A DNA stretch of 64,000 bases. It comes from Corylus avellana (Eukaryota; Streptophyta; Magnoliopsida; Fagales; Betulaceae). Positions 47,380 to 58,062 of the stretch are shown one piece after another. The stretch's first letter is position 1. Each line of letters starts with the position of its first letter. Made by a program: the position numbers and the translations under genes. Where the stretch lies: contig NC_081542.1 of assembly GCF_901000735.1 (NCBI RefSeq), positions 38,064,571 through 38,128,570 of the forward strand. Direction: 5' to 3'. Below the pieces are notes generated by a model. That model was given only the letters and a program-made list of their open reading frames with translations, made no database searches and was not told the DNA's origin.

Positions 47380-47745
47380 TAAAATAACATTCTCAAATGG
47401 CTAAGGAGTGCCTGGCTTGGGGGCTGCAAACCACCCCCATGAGGCCAAATAGGCCAAAACCATCCCCGAAGGGTATGGGGGCGGTCGAGCCACCCCCATT
47501 CGGCCGGCCTATGGGTGGCGAACAACTCCCATGGCCGGTGGGAGCAGTTCAAGCACCTCCATGTGGTGAAATAAGGATGACAAAGGGTTTGGAGGTGGCT
47601 CAATTATCCTCATTTGGCTGGCTTGGGGGTAGCGAACCACCCACATAGCCCATAGGAGTGCTTCAGCCACCCCTGTGTGACCAAATGGGGGTGGCCGAAA
47701 CTAGCCCCAAGGTTTTATCTTTGTGTCGATACATCTATTCTTATG
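47380..47745. repeat. GC-rich self-complementary block
   Basis: Unusually GC-rich for this window. Words CCACCCCCAT, GGGGGTGGC and GGCCGGCC recur in both orientations, so either strand can fold on itself. A related block is at 54420-54630. Probably the interior of a decayed DNA transposon; long frames here are compositional. Confidence 0.55.
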
Positions 47746-47781
47746 CATTACCAACTATTATATTGAGTAATCATGTTTTAA

Positions 47782-48125
47782 CTAGGGGTGTACAAGCAGT
47801 TGCAGATGCGGTTATTCGTTGCTAACCGCAACTGCAACTGCTAGGTCGGTTAGTGGTTATCAACCACTTACTGTTTTTCAAGTAATAGACTATTTTTCCC
47901 CTCTTAGCAAATTCTTATACTATCAAGTTTGAATAGGTGGCTCATTGTAAGATACTTAACTTGTTGCTTCATTATTTTAATAGGTTCCTCATTGTAAGAT
48001 CATTAATTAATTAATTAATTAATTTTTTGAAGTGGTAAGATCATTTAACTTGCTACTTCATTATTGTAATAACTTCTAAAAAAAAAAAAAAAAAAACTGC
48101 ATGCGCCCCGCTTGTACACCCCTAG
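47782..48125. mobile_element. hAT-like MITE next to the DUF4220 promoter
   Basis: A 16-bp perfect terminal inverted repeat CTAGGGGTGTACAAGC (47782-47797) faces its complement (48110-48125). The interior has GGTTAGTGG/AACCGC-type words. The TAGGGGTG start is shared with the hAT element at 58511, but I could not find an 8-bp duplication, so the superfamily is tentative. Confidence 0.7.
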
Positions 48126-48137
48126 TACCATAATAAC

Positions 48138-48147
48138 TATATATAAA
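48138..48147 (+). promoter_or_regulatory. Candidate TATA box of the DUF4220 gene
   Basis: TATATATAAA, 12 bases after the MITE and 135 bases before the ATG. A second AT run, CTATATATATC, is at 48179-48189. Confidence 0.4.
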
Positions 48148-48281
48148 TTGACGTGGTTGAAAATAACATAATAGAAATCTATATATATCTCCCTCCTACT
48201 TATTGTTTAAGCAACTTAAAGTTCTATTCTTGGACAGGGTGAAACAAAGGAGAAAGAAAATTAAGCAAGCAAAGGAAGGAT

Positions 48282-50438
48282 ATGTTTATTAATTCCATCA
48301 TTGTCGTAATCAAGAAGTTCTATGATGAATGGAATATTCACGGTTTCGTTCTGTTAAGTCTCTCATTACAGGCAATTCTAATTCTATTTGCACCATTCAG
48401 AAAGCGAACAGGAAATGTGATGGTAATCTCCCTGATTTGGCTAGCTTATTTGCTGGCTGATTGGACTGCTAACTTTGCAGTGGGACTTATTTCCAACAGC
48501 CAAAAATATTCTGGGAAACCTGATGATCGTTCTGATTTGATGGCATTTTGGGCTCCTTTTCTTTTGTTGCACCTTGGTGGTCCAGATACCATAACTGCGT
48601 TTGCTCTGGAGGATAATGCTCTCTGGCTAAGGCACCTTGTTGGGCTTGTAACCCAGGTTTCTACAGCTTTTATTGTCTTCAATCAATCCCTTCCCAGAAA
48701 CAAGTTATGGATCCCTACTCTTCTTCTGTTTGTCGCTGGAACCATCAAGTATTGTGAGCGAACGCGTGCCTTATTTCTTGCAAACTTGAATCAATTCCGG
48801 GAATCCATTCTGAACCCACCTTACACAGGGCCTAACTATGCAAAGCTCATGGAGATATACACTTCCAACAAAGCCGCCAAAGTCCCAATTCAGATAGAAT
48901 TAATCCCAACAACTACTATTAAACAATCTGAGAAGCAACGTTATGGACTCGATGAAGACGAACTAGATGAGCTTAAGGTGGTCAAATATGCTTATGTCTT
49001 CTTTGAAATCTTCAAGGGTCTCATCGTGGATCTCAACTCTAATCTGGACGTGCGCCATATGAGCCGAGAATTTATCCATAAAAGAAACTCAACAGATGCC
49101 TTTAAAGTGCTAGCAGTTGAACTCAACTTCATGTATGATGTTCTTTATACGAAGGTTGTCGTGGTGCATTCAAAGTTTGGACACTTTGTCCGGTTTATAT
49201 CGTTGAGTGCAGTTGTGGCAGCCCTTTCAACCTTCTATTTATTAGATAAGAAGGGTTTTCACAAGATTGATGTTGGAATTACATATACCTTGCTCTTTGG
49301 TGCCATAAGCTTGGATACAATTGCTTTCTTTATGCTGGCATTCTCTGATTGGACTAGTGCTTCCATCCAGAACTCGTCGAGGGATAGTAAATGCACAGCC
49401 ACGATAAAGAAACTCCTCTGCATTCTCCTTAAAAGCTTTCTCAAGAGGAGAAACTGCTGGACAGATAGAAGAATCCTATTTCGGAGGTGGTCTCAATCTC
49501 TACATGTATACAACTTGATGGATTATTGTCTAGAAGAACGTTCAAAAAAGAAGACTTCTTGTTGTGATTATTTTGGCCTTGGATTGATTCGTGTCATTAA
49601 TAAATTGGGCCTTAAGGATTTCTATGATCGGATGAAACACGTTTCCAAGAAACCATTAACAGAAAAAATATGGGATTCAATCTTTGATCAGCTTAAAATG
49701 AAATCCAACTTCGCAGATGATCCTGACATTGCAAAGAGGATATGTTCAGCTCGAGGTGATTGGGTTCTGCAGGATAGTGGTTGGAATCATGATGATAGTA
49801 AAAAAATTTTGTCTTATGTTGTTGACGTTGATTATGATGAGAGCCTTATAATATGGCATATTGCAACAGACATCTGCTATAGTACTATAGCTACAAACGA
49901 GGACAGTGCGGATGCATTGGAACATCGTGAATTCTGTAACATCCTCTCTGATTATATGTTATATCTTCTAGTTATGGAGCCTACCATGATGTCTGCTGTA
50001 GGAGGTATTGGCCAAATAAGATTTCGCGATACCTGTGCTGAGGCCAAAGACTTCTTCAAGAGAAAGGATATAGGGAAACGAGAACCAAAAATAGAACAGA
50101 AACGGGCGTACTATGAAATGATCCTTGAAGTAAATACTGATGTTAGGCCTGTTGATTTGAAGGGTGACAAAAGCAAATCTGTGCTGTTTGATGCATCTAT
50201 TCTCGCCAAAGAGCTAAGAAACTTGGAGGGGGAAAAGAGATGGAAGCTAATGAGTAAAGTGTGGGTTGAATTGTTGTCTTATGCCGCAAATCATTGCAAG
50301 GCCAATACTCATGCTGCACAGCTAAGCAAAGGAGGAGAGCTTGTCACGTTTGTCTGGTTATTAATGGCTCATTTTGGCATCCGGGATCTATACTACACAA
50401 AAGAGGCCCCATCAACAAAACTGATTGTGGGTAAGTAA
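48282..50438 (+). CDS. DUF4220/DUF594 family membrane protein
   Basis: 718 residues in one exon, the only intact host protein gene here. Hydrophobic segments at about 21-37, 45-68, 112-133, 142-155, 284-301 and 311-333 suggest six membrane spans. The family signature HLGGPDTITAFALEDN is at 97-112, inside the DUF4220 domain (about 45-400). The C-terminal DUF594-type motif AAQLSKGGELVTFVWLLMAH lies at 678-697. The length fits the family, usually 650-750 residues, single-exon and often tandemly repeated in plants. The biochemical function is unknown. The start is ATG 48282 after purine-rich AAAGGAAGGAT; no upstream in-frame ATG is needed. A MITE ends 156 bases upstream. No frameshift or stop. 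Confidence 0.93.
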   Translation: MFINSIIVVIKKFYDEWNIHGFVLLSLSLQAILILFAPFRKRTGNVMVISLIWLAYLLADWTANFAVGLISNSQKYSGKPDDRSDLMAFWAPFLLLHLGGPDTITAFALEDNALWLRHLVGLVTQVSTAFIVFNQSLPRNKLWIPTLLLFVAGTIKYCERTRALFLANLNQFRESILNPPYTGPNYAKLMEIYTSNKAAKVPIQIELIPTTTIKQSEKQRYGLDEDELDELKVVKYAYVFFEIFKGLIVDLNSNLDVRHMSREFIHKRNSTDAFKVLAVELNFMYDVLYTKVVVVHSKFGHFVRFISLSAVVAALSTFYLLDKKGFHKIDVGITYTLLFGAISLDTIAFFMLAFSDWTSASIQNSSRDSKCTATIKKLLCILLKSFLKRRNCWTDRRILFRRWSQSLHVYNLMDYCLEERSKKKTSCCDYFGLGLIRVINKLGLKDFYDRMKHVSKKPLTEKIWDSIFDQLKMKSNFADDPDIAKRICSARGDWVLQDSGWNHDDSKKILSYVVDVDYDESLIIWHIATDICYSTIATNEDSADALEHREFCNILSDYMLYLLVMEPTMMSAVGGIGQIRFRDTCAEAKDFFKRKDIGKREPKIEQKRAYYEMILEVNTDVRPVDLKGDKSKSVLFDASILAKELRNLEGEKRWKLMSKVWVELLSYAANHCKANTHAAQLSKGGELVTFVWLLMAHFGIRDLYYTKEAPSTKLIVGK

Positions 50439-50499
50439 ACTAAATAAACAAGTCAATTCAATGCCTTCTTTCTATAAAGAACCCTTTTTTTTTTTTTTT

Positions 50500-50505
50500 A
50501 ATAAA
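50500..50505 (+). terminator. Candidate polyadenylation signal of the DUF4220 gene
   Basis: AATAAA 62 bases after the stop codon, preceded by a T-run. Confidence 0.4.
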
Positions 50506-50509
50506 TTCG

Positions 50510-51560
50510 AAGGATGGGCAGATAAGTTTGTTGTATCTTTATTTACTTGAGGTTCGAACAGAGATGTTAATTTGTGAAGTGTGTCTAAATACTAGTATAT
50601 CTTGCAGTCCAGCAGATAAGTTTTTATTTTTTATTTTTAATTGAATGAGGAATGGATAACAAGGGTCTGCAGCTAAGTTTAATTTAAAGCAAATGCTTCT
50701 GATCATCACCATCAAGAACTTGTTTGCTGACTACTTATTGGTTTGCCCGAAAACTTTTCTACTAGATATTAGGGACTTGAAATAGTGCAGCTAGAGTACT
50801 TTTATACTAATTGATGTACCATAACTTAGTAAGAAGTAGGTGGACCGAGTTTTTCACAAACTAAGTTGAAGGAATTTTCTTTAACCTAATTTATAAAAAC
50901 GATATGTACCCCTTTTTTTAATAGCATGTAAGATTCTTATGAGTTTTTTATAAAATTTATTTCAACTTTGTCCTCACGATTAAAACAGTATTTGTTTTTC
51001 ACATATCATTTTTATAAACTGAATTATAGAAAGTTTCTCCAATCCAGTTTAAAAGAAAACTTTCTCTGAAACGGAATGTGCAAACACAAATCTTATAACC
51101 CTACTATAAATTTTTGAAAACTCGAGAGAGCGCATTCTTACTGGTAAAACCAATAATAAAAGACAATTGGCTAGCCAGTCAGCCTAATGGTACTTAAATA
51201 GAAGTTTAAGGACACAACTCTAGAACGAAAATTACAAAAATAGCCATATTTTAAATTATTGCAAACTCGCTCAAGGGAACATTGCATGAGTGTCGAACGA
51301 AGTTTCTGTCTTACGATTAGTTACAATATTGCATGAGTTAGTTTCATGTGAATCTCAAGCATAAATCTTGTTGCAATCTCCCTTGAGTCGAGCAAAATTT
51401 CTACACCAGATTTTTGGACGTCTATTGACAACTAGTTTAAAACTTCCAATGCCACCAAATTTGACTTAATCTAATATCGTAATCAAAACATAAGACAATT
51501 TCATTCTGATTGATGTTGTTAGTTTCATGATTACCAATTTACTAAAGAGCATGAAGCCAT
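50510..51560. other. Intergenic with a decayed repeat
   Basis: 50830-51080 carries phrases shared with 44740-44890 (AAGTTGAAGGAATTTTCTTTAA; AGAAAGTTTCTCCAA), including an inverted arrangement of similar arms, consistent with an old MITE. Otherwise nothing supported. Confidence 0.4.
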
Positions 51561-51566
51561 GCACTA

Positions 51567-51840
51567 TTGTAATACCCAAGATAAAAATAAATAATTAAAT
51601 AGGAATAAAAGACAAGAAAAATAAAATAAGTTGAAAATTTTAAGGAGAATATAATTTTTAAGATTTAAAAAGAAAATAAGAAAGTATTAAAAAAACATTT
51701 TAAAAGCGAAATCGGTGAGCCGTGGCTAGGGGTCAATCGACCGAGCTTGCCATGTTACAATACCAAATGGCAAAATATGCCCCATCAGTATGCCACGCCA
51801 GCAGCGTCGAACGCAACGTTAGCATTTTACGCCTTTATGA
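51567..51840 (+). mobile_element. LTR-like fragment starting TGTAATACCC
   Basis: TGTAATACCCAAGATAAAAA is a typical gypsy LTR start; further in, GGTCAATCGACCGAGC is a palindromic word like those in family A. The end was not found. Confidence 0.35.
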
Positions 51841-51866
51841 TGCGTTGGCAAACGAGATATGCTATA

Positions 51867-52019
51867 GTGTAATAAAAAGATCATTTTTTACCTATAAAAG
51901 TTTTAGGTGGCAAGAGATTATAGGTCCATTAGTGAGTAGGGCCACATCAACTATGGATGAGACCTATAACATCTTGCCACTTAAAACTTTTATAGGCAAA
52001 AAATGGTTTTATTATTGAA
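51867..52019. mobile_element. Small MITE, 153 bp
   Basis: Arms AATAAAAAGATCATTTTTTA and CCTATAAAAGTTTTAGGTGG face near-complements CCACTTAAAACTTTTATAGG and AAAAAATGGTTTTATTATT. A possible 5-bp duplication CTATA flanks it (51862-51866, 52020-52024). The loop holds no frame. Confidence 0.65.
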
Positions 52020-52587
52020 CTATATCATTTTTCTTAGCAAACTGTGTCCATAGCCACATCATGACACGCATCCGGATTCCGCCTTGTCAGGATCCACCTG
52101 TTAGTTGAGAGTTGAGTCAACACGTGTTATTGTACGTAATGCCACGACTCGAAGCTACATCTTTAATATTAGAAAACTCGCAACAGAAAATAATTACTGA
52201 TAAATTTTTATTTTTCCTTTTGGCATCACAATCTCATCTCAATAAACTTATTAGAGTGGCTATATAAACCTTAATTAAATAAATATTAACATTGTTAGAT
52301 TTACGCACTTAAATAAATATACATATTCCAAAATATCATCTAACAAAAGGTTCCACAGACGAAACATGAAACATAAACATATGACAGACTATATAAGTTA
52401 GTGTATAACAAAAGATTGAGGCTCCAATCAGCCTCAGGCACTAAACCCTAAACAAGCTTAGGGGTTTTCATCTTAGTGGAATGGTCTAATTCGTTCTCAA
52501 TTGTTGTTCCTTGCACCAAGAGCTCTTCATATTTCAAGTTTGCATGAATATCAAGAGGGTCAAAACTAGTGATGCGTAAGGGATAAC

Positions 52588-53740
52588 TGTAACACCCTAC
52601 ATATTTAAATAGTAAAAATTTTTAATTAACAATTGATTGTGTACTAGACAATATAAGTATTTATAAAAATTTGTAATTATGGGAACTAAATTTCCTTGGG
52701 TAAAACAATTTAAAATTATATTATTATATTTAAAGCCTAGGAATTATTGTAGAAGATTTTGTGAGCTAAATGATCAATGCTACTATTGATCGATCAATGG
52801 AAACCCTAGGCATGAATGATCTACTCGAGTAATTACAAACGATCGATTCGCAATTACAAAGAATAAAAATAAAACATTTCTACTCTTTGCTTGTGCATGA
52901 ACGACCATAAAACCATCCTCTCATCCAAAACCGTCATTTCGGTCATCTCTAACCTTTGATAAATCCAAGAGTGAGAGAGTATCTATACTTGGAGGAGTCA
53001 ATCCTCAAACCATGAAAGCTTCTACCCCAAGGTAATGATTTTAATCTATACCCTTACTTCTTGTTTTCTATGTTCATATACTACTTAGTTCCATATCTAA
53101 ACTATGCTTATCTATTTTGATAACTATGAGTAAGATATAGTCATCTTTCAAAAGTTGTGGTATCCTCACAAGTTTTAAAATACACATCTTGTTTTGATGA
53201 TCAAAACATTATCTAAATATCTCTACATTACCAATTTACAATTGGTACTTATTTAGGAAACATAGATCCATCATCATTGAAGGTTTTAAAATACAAATCG
53301 GGTTTATGAATGATTATGCATGGTGTATTCCTTGATTTATCAATGAACATTGGGCATATGTATTACTATATTTACATATATATATTTGATTGTATATTAT
53401 CTTTTCATGTACATGCAGGGGCCCTAAATTACATTGTATATGACTTTGGTGTGAGTAATGAGATTATCACACATAATATCTTTTGAGTTGTGTATTTTGT
53501 TATGTATAGACTTCATGATATGTATACGGCACTGTTTCTCATGTGATACTTTAATATATCCGTTCTTTTGGGTATGTATTGGATACAATGTAAAAGCTCT
53601 AAATATATAAATATAAATGTACATGTTAGCTCTTTGTGTTATGTAATAATATTGTTTAGTTATTTTTGCTGCATTGTTATAATCTGAACATAGATCTCTA
53701 GCAGCATTAGGTATTTTACCTAGTGAAAAGTACAATTCTT
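52588..53740 (+). mobile_element. gypsy-like LTR fragment, plus orientation
   Basis: Starts TGTAACACCC. At 53025-53070 it reads CCCAAGGTAATGATTTTAAT with TTACTTCTTG, the same leader pattern as 59995-60045. The right end is uncertain and no internal genes follow. Confidence 0.45.
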
Positions 53741-54415
53741 TACTTTAGCTATTATTTTTTCACTACACACTCCAATAAATTCTCTATTTTATTCTCTACT
53801 TACTTTAAAATATTATTTCTCATTCTTTTTTTTATTATATTATTGCCAATACTTAATTAAAGGAAAAAATAAACACATATCTATAAATCATTCATAAAAA
53901 CAAAAATAAACACATATGAAGAACATTCATCTTACGTGCAGGTACTAATTCTTTTTCCTTATCACATTATTTTCCTAACAAATTGTTTCCTTAAGATAAC
54001 TATAAAAAAATAAAAAAAATAAATAAAAAAAGGGTTTAAGAAATCAGTTTTTGTTGAATATATATATACTATGTACAATATTGGTAATAATTAGGTACCA
54101 GTCGAGTTTGTAAAAAATACTCCTGTTATCAAACAAGAGAGTTATAATTGAGCCTAAGAAGAGGGTTAGCAAAGGAAGAAGAATAGCTTTTATTATTTCT
54201 TCGTCTAGCCAAATAAATCTCAAATAGACAAAAATAAAGGGAAAATATAATATCATTGCTTGAGTAATTGCGCCATTGAAATTTACTCTCTCAGAGAACT
54301 AGAGAAGTCTCTAGGGGATGGTCATCATTTTTCTCATTTTAATTAAAACAATAAATTTTTACTTAATTTCTTTGAAAATTAAAATCTAATTAAAAAGAAA
54401 AAAAAAAAAAAAAAA
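53741..54415. other. Intergenic, nothing supported
   Basis: AT-rich with A-runs at 54005-54030 and 54395-54420. No frame with protein-like composition. Confidence 0.5.
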
Positions 54416-54419
54416 AAAA

Positions 54420-54635
54420 AACACATCAGAGAGGTGACCGACCATCCCCAAGGAGGTGAGGCCACCCCAACATGGACAGCCCTCCCAATTTGCTTCTTTA
54501 TTTTAAAATCATGGGAGGGGTGATAGACCACCCCCTCAAGGGGGCGCGGTCCGTGCAGCCACCCCAGCGTGGGGTGCGTGAGCCACCCCTCAAATTAGGG
54601 ATGGACATCCCTCCCAATTTGCTTCTTTATTTTAG
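54420..54635. repeat. GC-rich self-complementary block 2
   Basis: CCACCCC and GGGGTGG words in both orientations, plus a direct repeat CCTCCCAATTTGCTTCTTTA at 54482 and 54611. Similar to 47380-47745. Confidence 0.55.
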
Positions 54636-54639
54636 ATTT

Positions 54640-55085
54640 TAAATTTTTTTTCATAAAGTAATATGTTTTTTTTAAAAAAAAATTGATATGATATTAAGTT
54701 CGAGGTTAATGTCATATCAGTAGTTTTAGACGATTTTAGATAGAATAATGAAATGGAAAAATTCGAAAAAGTGAGATTTAAAAACCCATGCAGTAAATTA
54801 ATTAAAATCACGCCATTACTAAAGAATAAATTTATAATTACACACACAAAAAAAAGGATTTATTCAGTGGCAATTAGTTTTTGTTGATATTTTTAAAAGA
54901 GAAGGAAGGCACAGCCTATATCATTATTTTCCTTAACAAAAAAGGCAAAAACTTGTTTTTGCTTCATATATATATATATATCCATTTTATGTAAACGTAC
55001 GCTAATTTATAAATACACACGATTATTAAAATATTTTAAGGATTCTTTGTGTTGTCATACACCACAAGAACAAAAGGCAAGCATA
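54640..55085. other. Intergenic, nothing supported
   Basis: AT-rich, AT microsatellite at 54967-54981. No gene or element recognised. Confidence 0.5.
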
Positions 55086-55089
55086 GAAA

Positions 55090-55380
55090 CCGCATATAAA
55101 TGCTATCTCGAGTTTCTGCGTACGTACACAAACTAGTTGGGGACCATTTGACAGCAATTGAAAGCCATCGACCAGGAACTTTACGATGTGTAAGATAAAG
55201 ATATCAAGAACATGCTCCTGGATCTTCCATCCTGGAAGCATCCATCAAGCAGATGCTGCGATGTGAAACCACAGCTTCAAGAAGATGCTGTGTGAAGACT
55301 ACGCTTTGTATGACCTTTCAAATTGAAATTGGGCCACAGCAAAATTAATAAACAAATCAATGGCTTTCTAATCATCCATT
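55090..55380 (+). repeat. Duplicated block upstream of MIR399 copy 2
   Basis: Counterpart of 12250-12440, same landmarks in the same order. Confidence 0.6.
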
Positions 55381-55620
55381 GACTGAGAAAAGTTGAAATA
55401 CACAGGAATATCTGGTTGGATTTTATTCCAAAAGTTGTCCATATTAGTGTATGATAACACAAAACAAATCACAAACCATTGTAATGCTTTTTTTGAACCG
55501 GCAAGTGCATGTACTAAAATCAAATTCTATGAATGGGATTAATTTAATTATTTGAGTCTAGGGAGTGGTTTTGGTAGAAGGAATAAAGTGATAATCACAC
55601 AAGAAACGCATTGTTCCATG

Positions 55621-55628
55621 GGATATTC
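55621..55628 (+). promoter_or_regulatory. P1BS motif upstream of MIR399 copy 2
   Basis: GGATATTC fits GNATATNC and aligns with 13602-13609. A CATAAATAA box (55642-55650) follows, in the place of the TATATA of copy 1. Confidence 0.6.
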
Positions 55629-55692
55629 TTCTACTAGGCTTCCATAAATAACATGTTTGCGTGATTGCATCCATCATTCTTCGGCTTCATCA

Positions 55693-55980
55693 GGTCTAGT
55701 TGCATTACAGGGCAAAATTTCCATCGGCAGGCAGCCACTGAGGGATCGATAGAGATCTCGAGCAATTTCATTGCCTAAATTGCTAATTATTCTGACGGCA
55801 AATATGAGAGATTCAATATGCCTAAAGATTCTCTCACAATTGTCATTCGAGTTATACTAGCAATGCAAGCAACAAATTGTTGAAGATCGGGCTTCGACAT
55901 TAAGTGTCTGGGCCAGTCATTGCTGCAGTGTGCCGACTGCCAAAGGAGATTTGCCCAGCAATTCTTCTGCCTAGCTTGAC
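55693..55980 (+). ncRNA. MIR399: microRNA399 precursor, copy 2
   Basis: The 3' arm holds TGCCAAAGGAGATTTGCCCA (55938-55957, next base G), the canonical miR399 form, differing from known family members only at the 3' end. The 5' arm CAGGGCAAAATTTCCATCGG (55708-55727) is the star. The stem extends inward: GGCAGGCAGCCACTG pairs with CAGTGTGCCGACTGCC; outside, CTAGTTGCATTA faces CAATTCTTCTGCCTAG. The terminal loop is long, about 180 bases, within the range plants tolerate. The product would repress PHO2/UBC24 during phosphate starvation; the P1BS motif upstream fits PHR1 control. Same strand as copies 1 and 3. Confidence 0.9.
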
Positions 55981-55989
55981 TAAAGTATC

Positions 55990-57010
55990 ACTATATTTAG
56001 ATTGTTTATTGGCATGGCGATGCATGCACAGATGAAATATTTGTCTCTTAATTATCGAGTCTGTCAAATACATTGCTCAGTGGGGACATGTAGTTGAATG
56101 TCCGGGTAATATATGCTTAATTGTTTTAAGTGCATGAAATGCACGAAACCATAGATTACTTTTAAGGAGCTTTTGCTATAGGGAAAATGCACGGGCAATT
56201 GCACACATCTCCACATGGTCTTCGGTACTTTTGCAATTACACATGAACTTGTTTGTCATGATATCCTATATTATAACATTTCCCAATCTCTTCTTCTTCT
56301 TTTTTTTTTTTTTTTTTTTTAAGTTTTTTTATTATTATTATTATTATTTTAATTATAATGACAGATTGGGAAGACTAATTATAGCTATTATATTTCGGCT
56401 TGAACATAGTGTCACATACCTGTTGGGAGCTGCACACGAGAGGCCTAGATCGATGATGGAAACCACATACACTCCCTCAAATCCGATTGAGTCATAGCGT
56501 GACCCACCTTCAACAAGACATCAATGAAAATTAAGGTGGTTTGTATTTATCCTCTAAAGTTTTTGTTCTTGCACCAAGTTCTAATATATGATGCATGATG
56601 CAATTCGAAAAGAAAGGAACTAACAAGCTTTTATACGTTAGAGAAACCGTCAGGTTTAATTTGATCGTTGTTGATTGGTGGTTTGGATTGCTATTGGGTC
56701 TGATTAGATTGATAGATGTATCCCGACATATAGTGAAGTATATCTAAGAGCTGACATTACTATAAGTCCAATGAAGATAAGCCCCGGCCGCAACCACAAG
56801 ACATGATGCCAATTATACGAATCTTAAAAGTGCGCCATTTTCTAATATAAAAAAAGTCAAAATGAACTTTTAAATTCATGCAATGTGTCATACTGGACCA
56901 GTGGACTCATCAGCCACTTCCCCATGATAATCTTGTTAGAGATCAAAAAAAAAAAAAAAAAACTAAAAAATTAAAAATCTCTTTCGTTTTGTCCCAATTT
57001 GTAAAAGAAA
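55990..57010. other. Intergenic, nothing supported
   Basis: Contains a T-run then (TTA)n microsatellite at 56300-56350. Short open frames are compositional. Confidence 0.45.
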
Positions 57011-57012
57011 TA

Positions 57013-57440
57013 AATTGGGAAAAGTAGACATATTCCTCAAACTACAATTCTATTATCAAATGTCATTTCTCGTCAAACTACTAATTGTGTCAATGTTCAA
57101 CGTAAATTAGAAAAAGAAAATGTCACTGTCCCGGCTCCCCAATGACAAAAATATCATTCATAAATTATTATTATTTTTTTTAAAAAAAAAAAACCTTAAA
57201 AAAAGAAAAACCGAAACGGGTGGCTATTGTTGTTTTTTTTTTTTAATTTCATTTTTCTCTTTGATTTTTTTTAGCTTCAATTTTAGTTTTTCAAATTTAT
57301 AAGAATTTTTTTGCCTTATTAAAAAATGTTATAGCTATTTTTGTTTTTTTTACTGACCTTAAGAGGACATTGACATTTTTTGTAGTTTAGAGAAAACATT
57401 GACACAATTGATAATTTGGAAGTGGCATTAGTTTGGGTTT
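57013..57440. mobile_element. Decayed foldback MITE
   Basis: CAAACTACTAATTGTGTCAATGTTC on the left arm faces GAAAACATTGACACAATTGA on the right, with T/A-rich core. Same design as 14903-15621 and sharing ACATTGACA/TGTCAATGT words, so probably an older relative. Confidence 0.6.
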
Positions 57441-57444
57441 AACA

Positions 57445-58060
57445 TTGATTGTCTTGTCATTCAAATTTGGCATACGTACTTCAGTCACCATCTAACTTAA
57501 TCTTACACTCTTTATATATATATATTAAAGCAGACAAGAACAAGGACTTGAAAATATAGATTGGAGGATTATTAAGCAAACATGCTCAAGGATCTTCCCT
57601 TTTTATGAGATGTTTCAATCTAATATTTCACTATCTCCTCTTAGTTGTCTACCTGGCAATCTTCAAGCAGAGGCAACATATCCGTCCAGATCGATGTTTA
57701 CTGATGGGCCACACTCCTTTGGACCATATTAGATAGATTTTCAGATCGTCTTTCTCAGAATATATAATATTTTTCCTTTTGTGCTCATGTCATTTTCGTT
57801 ATTTAATTAGTACTTTCGATCTATACTTGTTTTCGGTAGTATTTTACCATAAGTTTGATTACTTTGCTTTTGAGTTTCAACAAATAAATCCAGGTACGTA
57901 GCATCAGAATCTACAGGTGCAGGCCCCCAAACATCTGAATTAATGAATTAATACAAAAGGTTTTCAAAAATTGTTATTGAAGAAGGAGAAGGAAGGCGAG
58001 TTTAGTTAGAACACTGCCAAATATCACAACTAGTTGGCTCAAGAGATACAGAAGGAAAAA
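57445..58060. other. Intergenic before the copia remnant
   Basis: 57578-57600 has AAACATGCTCAAGGATCTTC, the core of the MIR399-linked duplicated block, suggesting that copy 3 belongs to the same duplication series. Otherwise nothing supported. Confidence 0.45.
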
Positions 58061-58062
58061 GA

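Noticed and set aside
47379..47648. Proline/glycine-rich frames on both strands
   Set aside because: Product of GC-rich palindromic words, no start context or family signature.
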